This document shows, in pieces, positions 25,095 to 32,920 of a stretch of DNA of 64,000 bases. The translations under genes were made by a program, and so were the position numbers. The DNA is from Microbispora triticiradicis. Lineage in GTDB: Bacteria; Actinomycetota; Actinomycetes; Streptosporangiales; Streptosporangiaceae. The stretch covers positions 1 through 64,000 of the forward strand of contig QFZU02000076.1 in assembly GCA_003260025.2 (NCBI GenBank). The letters run 5' to 3'. The notes under the pieces were generated by a model. That model was given only the letters and a program-made list of their open reading frames with translations. It was not told the origin of the DNA and ran no database searches. Each line of letters opens with the position of its first letter. Within the stretch, counting starts at the first letter, position 1.

Positions 25095-25505
25095 GTGGCG
25101 CAGAAGGTGATACTGGTTGACGACCTCGACCACTCCGAGGGCGATGACGTGGCGAGACGGGAGTTCCCGCTGCTGAACCGGACCTTCGCCATCGACCTGT
25201 GCGACGAGAACCACAAGCGACTGAACGAGGCGCTCGCCTTCGTCGAGGAAGTCCTGGAGAACGCCCGTGAGGTGAAGCAGGCGTCGCGCGCGAAGAAGGC
25301 GGCGGACGCGTCGCCGCGCCTGCGCGGTCACACGCTCACCGACGTCCGCGAGTGGGCCCGTGAGCAGGGGCTGGAGGTGCCCGCGCGCGGGAAGGTGCCC
25401 GACGAGATCCTCGAACGGTTCGTCGCGGCCCACCCCGGCGCCGCTCCGGAGGAGACCCCGGAGGAGCCGTCCACCCACGGCGCGGATTCGGACATTTCGG
25501 GATAA
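25095..25505 (+). CDS. lsr2: Lsr2-family nucleoid-associated protein
   Basis: The 136-residue protein begins VAQKVILVDDLDHSEGDDVA, the Lsr2 dimerisation strand region, and has a C-terminal DNA-binding domain (TLTDVREWAREQGLEVPARGK). Lsr2 bridges AT-rich DNA and silences acquired genes in actinobacteria, an H-NS-like role. The AT-hook-like RGR of Lsr2 is RGK here, and the C-terminal tail of about 25 residues is acidic and longer than usual, so this may be an accessory paralogue rather than the main copy. The GTG start has GAAAGGG seven bases upstream. Confidence 0.9.
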   Translation: MAQKVILVDDLDHSEGDDVARREFPLLNRTFAIDLCDENHKRLNEALAFVEEVLENAREVKQASRAKKAADASPRLRGHTLTDVREWAREQGLEVPARGKVPDEILERFVAAHPGAAPEETPEEPSTHGADSDISG

Positions 25506-25527
25506 ACGACGCATAAGTGGACTTAGA

Positions 25528-25553
25528 ATGCCCCATTGCTCACAATGGGGCAT
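25528..25553 (+). terminator. Perfect hairpin downstream of lsr2
   Basis: ATGCCCCATT pairs with AATGGGGCAT around a six-base loop (GCTCAC), 22 bases after the lsr2 stop. The surrounding sequence, 25506-25703, is unusually AT-rich for this genome and holds no gene; it probably also contains the promoter of the next gene. Confidence 0.6.
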
Positions 25554-25703
25554 CAAACACGGTAAATCACCGTTTATCGGTCATTCGGCCTGGAAACCAT
25601 GCAAGCGCGGGGTGATGGCGGCTTAACGGTCAAACTCAACGACATAGCACTCTGGAGTGCATGTCGTGCAATCAGGCAGTTGATCCTTTAGAGGGGGACA
25701 CGA

Positions 25704-26117
25704 ATGCCCAAGCTCAAGAAGGTCATCGCCGGATTCGCATTCTCCACCGCGCTCGCCGGTGGCGCTCTCGCGGTGAGCGCCGCGGCCGCGGCCGCGGCGA
25801 CCGCTCCAACCGAATACGGTTACTCGAGCCCGGGCGAAGAACTGTTGTTCAACAACACCTTCGACAACAGCTTCAACAACTGGCGCAACACCGCTCGGAC
25901 CCCCTGCGGCACCACCGGGTACGGCGACGGCTACACCACCGTGGGTGTCAACAACACCTTCGACAACAGTTTCAACGACTGGCGCAACGCCTCCTCCTTC
26001 GGGGAGCCGTGCGGCAGTGTCATTCCCTCCTGGAATGACTGCTGGTGGGACAACTGTCTCTGGGCCAACGCCATCTGGGGACCCGACTGCCGCGAGCGTT
26101 GCGGCCGTTGCGACTAG
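25704..26117 (+). CDS. Secreted Asn-rich protein with two NNTFDNSFN repeats
   Basis: The 137-residue product has a signal peptide (MPKLKKVIAGFAFSTALAGG, cut in an Ala run near residue 32). Two imperfect repeats follow, FNNTFDNSFNNWRN and VNNTFDNSFNDWRN, each ending in a PCG turn. A Cys/Trp-rich tail comes last (SWNDCWWDNCLW, then DCRERCGRCD); I count seven cysteines. The ribosome site is AGAGGGGG. No family is recognised. Asn/Gln-like aromatic repeats and small size suggest a cell-surface or amyloid-like structural protein, which is speculation. It is followed by a strong terminator and is probably monocistronic. Confidence 0.75.
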   Translation: MPKLKKVIAGFAFSTALAGGALAVSAAAAAAATAPTEYGYSSPGEELLFNNTFDNSFNNWRNTARTPCGTTGYGDGYTTVGVNNTFDNSFNDWRNASSFGEPCGSVIPSWNDCWWDNCLWANAIWGPDCRERCGRCD

Positions 26118-26129
26118 ACACCGGTGGAA

Positions 26130-26168
26130 GGTGCCCCTCCGCGCCGGTGGAGCGCGTGGAGGGGCACC
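26130..26168 (+). terminator. Hairpin terminator of the Asn-rich secreted protein gene
   Basis: GGTGCCCCTCC (26130-26140) pairs perfectly with GGAGGGGCACC (26158-26168) across a 17-base loop, 13 bases after the stop codon. Confidence 0.65.
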
Positions 26169-26287
26169 GGCCGCCGGTCGTGCGGCGCCCCGGCACCACA
26201 CGGCAGGGCGTGCGTCGGGCGCCGCGGTTCGGCGGGATCGCGTCGCGCGTACGTTCGGCTCCCTGACGGGGGCCGAGGAGAACTATC

Positions 26288-26902
26288 GTGACCATCATGG
26301 ATAACCCCCCCGAGCGTGGCGACTCGCAGATGTCGCACCTGCGTGCCTCGGACAGCAACAGGGAGCAGGTCGCCGCCCTGCTCGGCGAGGCTCTGAGCAA
26401 CGGTCAGCTGAGTCACGAGGAGTACTCCGAGCGCCTGGACACCCTCTACCAGGCGAAGACCGTGGGAGAGCTCGACGTGCTCACCCACGACCTGCAGGTC
26501 GACCGGCGCCGTCCGGCCGCGACCCCGGTGTCCTACCATCCCGACGCGACCTCCGAGCCCGAGAGCGTCGTCGCCGTCTTCGGCGGCGCCGTACGCAAGG
26601 GCCGCTGGAGGGTACGGCGGCGGACCAAGGCGCTCGCCGTCTTCGGCGGGGTGCAGTTCGACCTGACCTCCGCCGAGTTCGAGGCGAAGGAGGTCGAGAT
26701 CACGGTCAACGCGATCTTCGGCGGCGCCGAGATCATCGTGCCCGAGGGGGTCGAGCTGCGCTGCCACGGGACCGGCATCTTCGGCGGCTTCGACGTGCAG
26801 AACGGCCCGGACATCGATCCCTCCGCGCCGGTGGTCGTGGTGCGGGGCCTGGCGTTGTTCGGCGGGGTGAGCGGCAGGGCCGGGCGCAGGCGCGGCCGCT
26901 GA
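26288..26902 (+). CDS. DUF1707 protein with a LiaF-like beta-helical C-terminus
   Basis: The 204-residue protein has an N-terminal DUF1707 segment (LRASDSNREQVAALLGEALS, then GQLSHEEYSERLDTLYQAKT) and a C-terminal region with four FGG turns (VVAVFGGAVRKG, ALAVFGGVQFDL, NAIFGGAEIIVP, TGIFGGFDVQ). That C-terminal region is the cell-wall-active-antibiotic response (LiaF-like) fold. It has no transmembrane helix, so it acts in the cytoplasm or at the membrane face. Such proteins are linked to envelope-stress regulation. GTG 26288 is preceded by GAGGAG. A stem-loop shared with the convergent synthetase gene follows. Confidence 0.85.
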   Translation: MTIMDNPPERGDSQMSHLRASDSNREQVAALLGEALSNGQLSHEEYSERLDTLYQAKTVGELDVLTHDLQVDRRRPAATPVSYHPDATSEPESVVAVFGGAVRKGRWRVRRRTKALAVFGGVQFDLTSAEFEAKEVEITVNAIFGGAEIIVPEGVELRCHGTGIFGGFDVQNGPDIDPSAPVVVVRGLALFGGVSGRAGRRRGR

Positions 26903-26949
26903 ACCGCGCCTCTCCGGGGAACGGCGGGCCGGCACGGGCCGTCCGCGAC

Positions 26950-26983
26950 GGATCACCGCCTCCCGATGAGGCGGCGGTGATCC
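26950..26983. terminator. Hairpin between convergent genes
   Basis: GGATCACCGCCTC pairs with GAGGCGGCGGTGATCC with a three-base bulge. It lies between the stop codons at 26902 (plus) and 27030 (minus), so it could serve both. Confidence 0.55.
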
Positions 26984-27029
26984 CGCCCGGATCTCGCCGG
27001 TGCGCTCGCCAGTGGTCTGGCCGGTGTGC

Positions 27030-28436
27030 TCACCGGCGGCCGAGTTCACCCTTGACGACCTTGCCCAGCCGGTTCTTGGGCAGCTCCGGCACGAAGCGCA
27101 CCTGCCGGGGCCGCTTGTGGACGGACAACTGGGTGGCGACGAAGTGCACGAGCTCGTCGGCCGGGACCGCGTCCGCCACGACGTAGGCGTGGATCTGCTC
27201 CCCGAGATCGTCGTCGGGGGCGCCCACGACGGCGGCCTCGCGCACCGCCGGATGCGCCAGGAGAGCGTCCTCCACCTCGGCGGCGCTCACCTTGAAGCCG
27301 CCGGTCTTGATGAAGTCGGTCGACGCCCTGCCCATGATCCGGTGGACGCCGCCGGGCCCGACGACCGCCAGGTCGCCGGTGCGGAACCAGCCGTCGGCGG
27401 TCCTCGAGGCCGCCGTGGCCTCCGGCGCGTTGGTGTATTCCGTGAACAGGCTCGGCCCCCGCACCTCCAGCTCGCCCAGGGCGGAGCCGTCATGGGGCAG
27501 GAGGTCGCCGTCCTCCGCCACCAGCCGCGTCTCCACGCCGGGCAGGGCGGTCCCGACCCAGCCGGGCGTCTGGTCCTCTCCCGCCCGGCCGCTGAGCGTG
27601 ACCAGGGTCTCGGTCATCCCGTACCGGTTGAGCAGGGCGTGCCCGGTGAGGGCTCGTACATTCTCGAACAGGGCAGGCCGGAGCGGAGCGCTGCCGGAGA
27701 CCAGCAGCCTGGCGCCGCGCAGGGCCCGCGCGGACTCCGGGTCCTCGCAGACCCGCGACCACACGGTGGGGACCCCGAAGTAGACCGTCCCCGGCGCCCC
27801 GGCGTACGCGCGGGGGGCCGGCCGTCCCGTGTGCACCAGGGCCGAGCCGGTGTGGAAGGCGCCGAGCACGCCGAGGATCAGGCCGTGGACGTGGAACAGC
27901 GGCAGCCCGTGGACCAGCGTGTCCTCCTCGGTCCACGCCCACGCCTCGGCGAGCGCGCCGAGGTTGGCCGTAATGGCGCCGTGCGAGATCCGCACGCCTT
28001 TCGGGCGGCCCGTCGTGCCGCTGGTGTAGAGCACCAGAGCGGTGGAGCCGGGCTCCGGGCCGGGGAAGGAGGTCTCCGCGCCCGCGACGTCGTCCACGGG
28101 GACGACGGGGACGCCGAGGGCGCCCGGGTCCGCCAGCGCGCCCTTCGCCGCCAGCATGAGCGCGGGAGCCGAGTCGCGGAGGATGTGGTCGCGCTCCATG
28201 GGCCCGGCGTCGGGGGGCACCGGGACGACCGGGACGTTCGCGAGCAGTCCCGCGACCACCGCGATCACGGTGTCCATCGTCGGCGTGGCGTGGACGGCGA
28301 CCGCGGAGGCGCCCGCGATCCCGCCGGCCACGGCGCTCGCGGCGCGCAGCAGCTCGGCGGGCGCCAGTGCGTCGTCCCCGAGCCGTACGGCGGCGGCGCC
28401 GTCTCTTCCGGCCGCCTGTCGAAGTCCTTCCAGCAT
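27030..28436 (-). CDS. MatB-like (malonyl-CoA type) acyl-CoA synthetase
   Basis: The 468-residue ANL-family enzyme has the P-loop LYTSGTTGRPKGVRISH, the LPLFHVHGLILGVLGAFHTG segment characteristic of MatB, LLNRYGMTETL, WFRTGDLAVV and the C-terminal lysine in KNRLGKVVKGEL. MatB makes malonyl- or methylmalonyl-CoA from the free diacid with ATP; substrate assignment rests on resemblance. The ATG at 28436 is favoured because GAAAGGTG lies upstream; a longer frame to 28658 adds a non-conserved Arg/Pro-rich region. Such a gene can feed extender units to polyketide or fatty acid synthesis, but no such gene lies beside it. Confidence 0.88.
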   Translation of the reverse strand: MLEGLRQAAGRDGAAAVRLGDDALAPAELLRAASAVAGGIAGASAVAVHATPTMDTVIAVVAGLLANVPVVPVPPDAGPMERDHILRDSAPALMLAAKGALADPGALGVPVVPVDDVAGAETSFPGPEPGSTALVLYTSGTTGRPKGVRISHGAITANLGALAEAWAWTEEDTLVHGLPLFHVHGLILGVLGAFHTGSALVHTGRPAPRAYAGAPGTVYFGVPTVWSRVCEDPESARALRGARLLVSGSAPLRPALFENVRALTGHALLNRYGMTETLVTLSGRAGEDQTPGWVGTALPGVETRLVAEDGDLLPHDGSALGELEVRGPSLFTEYTNAPEATAASRTADGWFRTGDLAVVGPGGVHRIMGRASTDFIKTGGFKVSAAEVEDALLAHPAVREAAVVGAPDDDLGEQIHAYVVADAVPADELVHFVATQLSVHKRPRQVRFVPELPKNRLGKVVKGELGRR

Positions 28437-28705
28437 GGCCTGCGTCACCTTTCGTCGGTACTTCGAGGGTGGCACGGAAGGCATGCGCCGGGCGGAGTGC
28501 CGTACTGCCGAGGGCGGCCGCGCGTCCGCGCGTTCACCGGGATCGTGCCAGTAGTGGGACGGAGGGCCGGAGCCGGGCCGCTGCCGCTCGTGGATTCGCG
28601 CCCGCTCCGATCCGCCGGCAGCGGCAGTATAGGCGGCCTCCTCCCGCGCGCCGGGCATGGCGGCCTCCCGGCGTCCGCGGCGTATTCTCGCGCCGGACAG
28701 CCGGA

Positions 28706-28737
28706 GGCCGGCCCTCCCGCGAAGGCGAGGGCCGGCC
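28706..28737 (-). terminator. Hairpin terminator of the repeat-rich protein gene
   Basis: GGCCGGCCCTC (28706-28716) and GAGGGCCGGCC (28727-28737) are perfect complements with a ten-base loop. It starts 11 bases beyond the leftward stop codon at 28749. The rest of the interval 28437-28748 shows no gene. Confidence 0.65.
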
Positions 28738-28748
28738 GTATGGGGTGA

Positions 28749-29813
28749 TCAGGACCCGGACGGGGCCGGGGCGTCGGTGGGCGTCGGCTCAGGGGTGGGA
28801 GACACGGTGTCGGCAGGCGTCTCCGCCGGGGCGCTCGGGGTGGTCGGGACGGTCGGGGTGTCGGTCGGCGCCGTGGGCGTCACCGTCGGCGTCGGGCAGG
28901 GCTCGGGAGTGCGCCAGGCGGGCTTGCCGGAGCGCCAGTGCGGGAAGTACGGCGAGATCTTGCCGAGGTTCCACAGCTTCTTGCTCGGCCGGGAGAGATC
29001 GAAGACGTAGGCGGCCGCCGCGGTCTCCCCCTGAGAGGCGGCGGGTGACGGTTCGGTCTTCGGCGCGACGGTGTCCGCCTGCCCCGGTACGGCGGGGGCC
29101 GCCGGAGCCGTCGACGTCTGCGGATCGGGCGTGGGCGTCTCCCCGGGGGGAGCCGGCGTGCTCTCGGGAGGCGTGGGCGTCGCGTCAGGGGGAGTGGGGG
29201 TGGTTTCGGGAGGAGTCGGTGTGCTCTCGGGTGGCGTGGGGGTCTCCTCGGGAGGCGTGGGCGTGCTTTCCGGGGGAGTGGGCGTGGCTTCGGGCGGGGT
29301 CTGCGGAGCGGGCTCCGCGGCGACCACGGAGACCCAGGCGTCCTGCCGGATCTCGCCACCGCGGCGGCCCGTGAACACCCGCGTCGAGTCGTCGACGGAG
29401 TACGACCGCTCGAAGCCGTCCTGGCTCCGGATGGTGACCGAGCCCTCGGCCACGGCGACGGCCTGCCCGGTCTGGGTGAACACCGTGACGGTGTCGCACC
29501 TGTTCCTGGCCGGCACGACCATCTGGCCGTGCAGTACGCCGAGGAACGGGCCCACCAGAGGCACCTCGGTGGTGGTCTCGGCCGGGAGGTCCACCGGCGT
29601 GGGGGTGATCGTCACGGTGGCCGTCACCACGGGCTCCGGAGCGTCGGCCGGCGGGGTGACGGGAGCGGCGGAGGCCGCCGCCACTCCGACTCCGCCGGTC
29701 GCGGTCAGCACGAACGCGGTGGCGAGGATCATGGGGTGGGAGATGCGCCTGCGTGGTCCGCCCGGGCCGGACGATTGTCCTTCCTTCGGGCGGCGGGGGT
29801 TGGTCGGCGTCAC
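28749..29813 (-). CDS. Exported Pro/Thr-repeat protein, probably cell-wall associated
   Basis: The 354-residue protein has a cytoplasmic head, one hydrophobic segment (PMILATAFVLTATGGVGVAA, about residues 27-48) that is a signal or anchor, and a beta-rich domain of about 90 residues. That domain (LVGPFLGVLHGQMVVPARNR onward) resembles a DUF5666-like fold. A tract of seven-residue TPTPPEx units (about 170-226) and two further Pro/Thr linkers around a small FPHWRSGKPAW region follow. The repeats are typical of wall-spanning stalks. GTG 29813 has GGAGGAACG directly upstream. Function is unknown. It is followed by a strong hairpin, so it is likely monocistronic. Confidence 0.75.
   Translation of the reverse strand: MTPTNPRRPKEGQSSGPGGPRRRISHPMILATAFVLTATGGVGVAAASAAPVTPPADAPEPVVTATVTITPTPVDLPAETTTEVPLVGPFLGVLHGQMVVPARNRCDTVTVFTQTGQAVAVAEGSVTIRSQDGFERSYSVDDSTRVFTGRRGGEIRQDAWVSVVAAEPAPQTPPEATPTPPESTPTPPEETPTPPESTPTPPETTPTPPDATPTPPESTPAPPGETPTPDPQTSTAPAAPAVPGQADTVAPKTEPSPAASQGETAAAAYVFDLSRPSKKLWNLGKISPYFPHWRSGKPAWRTPEPCPTPTVTPTAPTDTPTVPTTPSAPAETPADTVSPTPEPTPTDAPAPSGS
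29136..29303. repeat. 21-bp tandem repeat coding for TPTPPEx units
   Basis: About eight imperfect 21-bp units encode seven-residue Thr/Pro/Glu blocks in the exported protein at 28749-29813. Variation between ES, EE, ET, DA and GE keeps the reading frame. Boundaries are approximate. Confidence 0.7.
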
Positions 29814-30069
29814 CGTTCCTCCATATCGTGCGGTGTGATGGTTTCCGCCGGACTGGCGGCGGCCGGAGCGCGTTGCTCCGCTACCCGACAGTGGCGATCG
29901 TTATATTTGTTGTCAAACCGTGTCTCTTCCGTGGGTTTGTGGAGACCTTTCCCATCTAGCCCGAATCCATGCGGACCGATCTGCGGCAGGGCGGCGGGCC
30001 GGCGGCTTTTCGGCAGGTCGGAAGGGTGGAAAGCGAAGTGAAAAATCTTCGTACGGCTCTGCCGCCCGG

Positions 30070-32220
30070 TCACGACTCCGGTGACGCACCGGCCAGGCGC
30101 GCGTACGGCCCGCCCGCCCGCAGCAGGTCGGCGTGACCGCCGGCCTCCACGACCCGGCCGGCTTCCAGCACGAGGATGAGATCGGCGTCCAGCACCGTGC
30201 TCAACCGGTGCGCGATGACGACGCGCGTCATGTCCAGCCCGGCGAGGTTGGCCTCGATCGCCGCCTCCGTCGCCGTGTCGAGGTGGCTGGTGGCCTCGTC
30301 CAGGAGCAGCAGCCTCGGCCTGGACAGCAGGGCCCTGGCCAGGGCGATCCGCTGCCGCTGCCCTCCGGACAGGCCGCCCCCCTCGGCGAGCAGGGTGCCG
30401 TACCCCATCGGCATGGCCGTGATGTCGTCGTGCACGCAGGCGAGGCGGGCCGCCTCGGCGATCTCCTCGGCCGACGCGCCCGGCGCGTTCAGCGCGATGT
30501 TCTCGGCGATCGTGCCGGTGAACAGCACGGGTTCCTGCGGCACCACCGCGAACTGGCGGCGAAGCGCGCCCGGGTCGAAACGGGAGGCGGGGACGCCGTC
30601 GTAGCGGATCTCGCCCTCGGCCGGGGCGAAGAGCCCGAGCAGCACCCGGGCCAAGGTGGTCTTGCCCGAGCCCGACCGGCCAACCAGGGCGACCTTCCGG
30701 CCCGCCGGCACCTCCACGCTGACGTCCCGCACCACCCAGGGCGCCTCCGCCGTGTACCGGAAGCCCACGCCCTCGGCGCTGACGCGGCCGCTCACCTCGG
30801 TGGTCACCGCGCCCGGGGGGACCGCCTCCGCCTCGGCGTCCCAGACGTCGGCCAGGCGGTCCACGTACGGCCGGGCCGCCTGGAGCGACTGCAGGCCGCT
30901 GATCAGCGAGGACAGCAGGGAGAGCGCGACGGCCGCGAGCGCCTGCAGCGCGAGCATCTCTCCCAGGGAGATCTCCCCGCCGACGACCTGCCGCGCCCCG
31001 ACCCAGACCAGGACCAGCGGGGCCGTGAACCTGATCGCGTCGAACACCGCCTGCTGGAGGCCCTGGGCCCGGCTGCTGCGCCCGGCCCGGCCGACGTACA
31101 CGGCGAGCAGCTTCGTCCACCGGCTCCGGACGCGGGGTTCGGAGCCCGAGGCCTTGATGCTCTCGATGCCCCGCACCACCTCCACGAGCCGGCCCTGGAC
31201 GTCGCTGCGGGTGTCCGCCTCACGGCGGGCCAGGTCGCTCACGTGCCGCCGGGTGGCCAGCAGCAGGGCGATCTGGGCCGCCGCGAAGGTCAGCAGGCAG
31301 GCGCCGGTCAGCGGGCTGCGTACGGCCACCGTGACCAGGTATCCCAGCGCCAGCGGGCCGTCGAAGACCGCGAGGAGGGCCTGGCCGATCACGATCTCCC
31401 TGATCAGCACGGTGCCCATGACCTTGTTGGACAGGTCCACCGACGTCCGCCCGGCGAAGAACCGGAACGGCGCCGCGAGCAGGCGGGTCGCGGTGATCTC
31501 CAGCAGGTCGGCGTCCGCGCGGACGCGCAGGGCCGCGAGCGTGAACGCCCGCAGCACCCCGACCGCCGTGTGCGCGGCGAAGACCGCGAGCAGGCCCGCG
31601 CCGAGGGCGGTGATCAGGTCCCGCTCGCCCGAGAGGACCACCCGGTCGACGATCAGGCCGGTCAGGGCGGGCAGGACGAGCCCGAACGCCTGCGTCAGGA
31701 CGCTGAGCAGGGCCAGCAGGGCGACCAGGGACCGCCGCGCGGCGAACGCCGTACGGAGGAACCGGAGCCACGAGCGGCTCCGCGCGTTCCCGAACCGTCC
31801 TCGGGTGAACTCCGGCCCCGGTTCGAAGAGGAGCACCACTCCGCTGAAGGACTCGGCGAACTCCTCGTCGCTGATCCGGTGGCGTCCCGAACCCGGGTCG
31901 GCGATGGTGACGCGCCCGCGCCCGAGGGCCTCGACGACGACGAAGTGGCGCGACTCCCAGTGGGCCACGGCGGGCAGGGGAACCTGCCGGATCCCGTCCG
32001 CGGGCAGCGAGAAGGCACGGGCGGTGAGGCCTCGCCGGCGTGCCGCCCGGATGAGTGAGAGAGCGTTCCCGCCGTCGCGCCCGATCCCCATCTCGTCCGT
32101 GAGCGCGCGGACCGTGGTGTGGTGACCGTGCGCGCCGAGGACCATGGCGAGGCAGGCGGCGCCGCACTCGGTCATGGAGTCCTGGAACAGCAGCGGCACC
32201 CTCGTGCGATTGAACCTCAT
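30070..32220 (-). CDS. C39-peptidase ABC exporter (PCAT) for double-glycine peptides
   Basis: The 716-residue protein has an N-terminal C39 protease with Cys19 (QDSMTECGAACLAMV), His92 (SRHFVVVEA) and Asp108 (ADPGSGRH). A six-helix membrane domain (about 165-450) and an ABC ATPase follow (GRSGSGKTTLARVLL, QRQRIALARALLSRPRLLLL with Walker B DEATSHLD, and the LSGGQRQR signature). PCATs cut leaders after Gly-Gly and export the core peptide. The two precursor peptides encoded divergently at 32466-32786 end their leaders in GG, so they are its likely cargo. The divergent 245-bp gap at 32221-32465 must hold both promoters; I see no clear boxes there. The 256-bp interval downstream, 29814-30069, has no gene. 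Confidence 0.93.
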   Translation of the reverse strand: MRFNRTRVPLLFQDSMTECGAACLAMVLGAHGHHTTVRALTDEMGIGRDGGNALSLIRAARRRGLTARAFSLPADGIRQVPLPAVAHWESRHFVVVEALGRGRVTIADPGSGRHRISDEEFAESFSGVVLLFEPGPEFTRGRFGNARSRSWLRFLRTAFAARRSLVALLALLSVLTQAFGLVLPALTGLIVDRVVLSGERDLITALGAGLLAVFAAHTAVGVLRAFTLAALRVRADADLLEITATRLLAAPFRFFAGRTSVDLSNKVMGTVLIREIVIGQALLAVFDGPLALGYLVTVAVRSPLTGACLLTFAAAQIALLLATRRHVSDLARREADTRSDVQGRLVEVVRGIESIKASGSEPRVRSRWTKLLAVYVGRAGRSSRAQGLQQAVFDAIRFTAPLVLVWVGARQVVGGEISLGEMLALQALAAVALSLLSSLISGLQSLQAARPYVDRLADVWDAEAEAVPPGAVTTEVSGRVSAEGVGFRYTAEAPWVVRDVSVEVPAGRKVALVGRSGSGKTTLARVLLGLFAPAEGEIRYDGVPASRFDPGALRRQFAVVPQEPVLFTGTIAENIALNAPGASAEEIAEAARLACVHDDITAMPMGYGTLLAEGGGLSGGQRQRIALARALLSRPRLLLLDEATSHLDTATEAAIEANLAGLDMTRVVIAHRLSTVLDADLILVLEAGRVVEAGGHADLLRAGGPYARLAGASPES

Positions 32221-32465
32221 GGTTCCCGCAGTGTTCCGTCGCCCACTGCGCGGCGACTTGGATCACCCGGCGTGGGGACCGGCCGCGAGGGCCGGGTTTC
32301 CACGCCGCGGGAAGGCCGCGAGAGGGCCGGGCCCGCCCCCCGACCTGTGGTTGCAGCGGTGCTCAGCCCCCCTCCAATCTGCTCGCAAGACGATTCCAAG
32401 ATCTTCCACCGAGCCTTGAGGCGCGGGAGCCGTCCCGGCTCCCGTACGGAAAGGAGGGAGATCAG

Positions 32466-32621
32466 ATGGGCAAGGACCTGCGCACGGAGCTGCGCGACAT
32501 CTCCGAGATCGGCGCCGAGCTGGACGAGAGCCGGCTCCAGGGGATCAACGGCGGCATGGACCCCGAGGGGGCCTACAGCCACACCGGCCTGTACGCCAGC
32601 CGCGACGACGTCTACTGCTAG
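32466..32621 (+). CDS. RiPP precursor peptide 1 (graspetide type, double-glycine leader)
   Basis: The 51-residue peptide has an acidic helical leader (LRDISEIGAELDESRLQGIN) ending in Gly29-Gly30, the cut site for a C39 exporter. The 21-residue core that follows has Thr40, Ser45, Asp47 and Asp48, and ends with Val-Tyr-Cys. A Thr/Ser followed at fixed spacing by an acidic pair is what ATP-grasp graspetide ligases join as side-chain esters. AAGGAGGGAGATCAG supplies the ribosome site. Its leader shares GAELDE and the GG end with precursor 2. The two genes are 12 bp apart. Confidence 0.85.
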   Translation: MGKDLRTELRDISEIGAELDESRLQGINGGMDPEGAYSHTGLYASRDDVYC

Positions 32622-32633
32622 GGAGACACCGGA

Positions 32634-32786
32634 ATGACTGTGCGGACCGTTCTCGCCGACATCGACGCCGTCGGCGCCGAACTCGACGAGGAGACCCTGC
32701 GGGGCATCAGCGGCGGCATGTGGCCCGAGTACAACACGGGCTCGTACGGCGGCAACATGTGCTCCTGGGACGACATCGCCCTCTGA
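32634..32786 (+). CDS. RiPP precursor peptide 2 (graspetide type, double-glycine leader)
   Basis: The 50-residue peptide has leader MTVRTVLADIDAVGAELDEE... ending in Gly27-Gly28 and a 22-residue core. Core residues in common with precursor 1 are a TGxY segment (Thr35, Gly36, Tyr38) and S-x-D-D followed by a branched residue (Ser44, Asp46, Asp47, Ile48). The spacer between them is four residues longer than in precursor 1, and Cys43 is present. Ribosome site GGGAGA. Conservation of the TGxY...SxDD pattern in cores of different length marks the likely ring-forming residues. I do not recognise the pattern from known microviridin or plesiocin groups. Confidence 0.85.
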   Translation: MTVRTVLADIDAVGAELDEETLRGISGGMWPEYNTGSYGGNMCSWDDIAL

Positions 32787-32796
32787 GCGGCCCTTC

Positions 32797-32848
32797 GAAG
32801 CGCTTCCCGAAGCGCTCTGTGAAGCGCCTCTGAACCGCTTCTGAACCG
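32797..32848 (+). repeat. Five phased GAAGCG/GAACCG repeats after the precursor genes
   Basis: GAAGCG occurs at 32797, 32809 and 32821, and GAACCG at 32832 and 32843, a spacing of 11-12 bases, about one helical turn. The first copies also form small palindromes (GAAGCGCTTC). They lie between precursor 2 and the terminator-like hairpin. Confidence 0.6.
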
Positions 32849-32862
32849 TCGCCGAGGCACGG

Positions 32863-32892
32863 GGCGGGAGCGCCCGCGGCGGCGCTCCCGCC
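32863..32892 (+). terminator. Attenuator-like hairpin between the precursor and maturase genes
   Basis: GGCGGGAGCGCC (32863-32874) and GGCGCTCCCGCC (32881-32892) pair perfectly around a six-base loop, directly before the maturase. In RiPP operons such a hairpin lets most transcripts stop after the precursor genes, so that peptide is made in excess over enzyme. Confidence 0.7.
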
Positions 32893-32920
32893 TTCCACCT
32901 TGATCACGAAAGGCCCGGCC

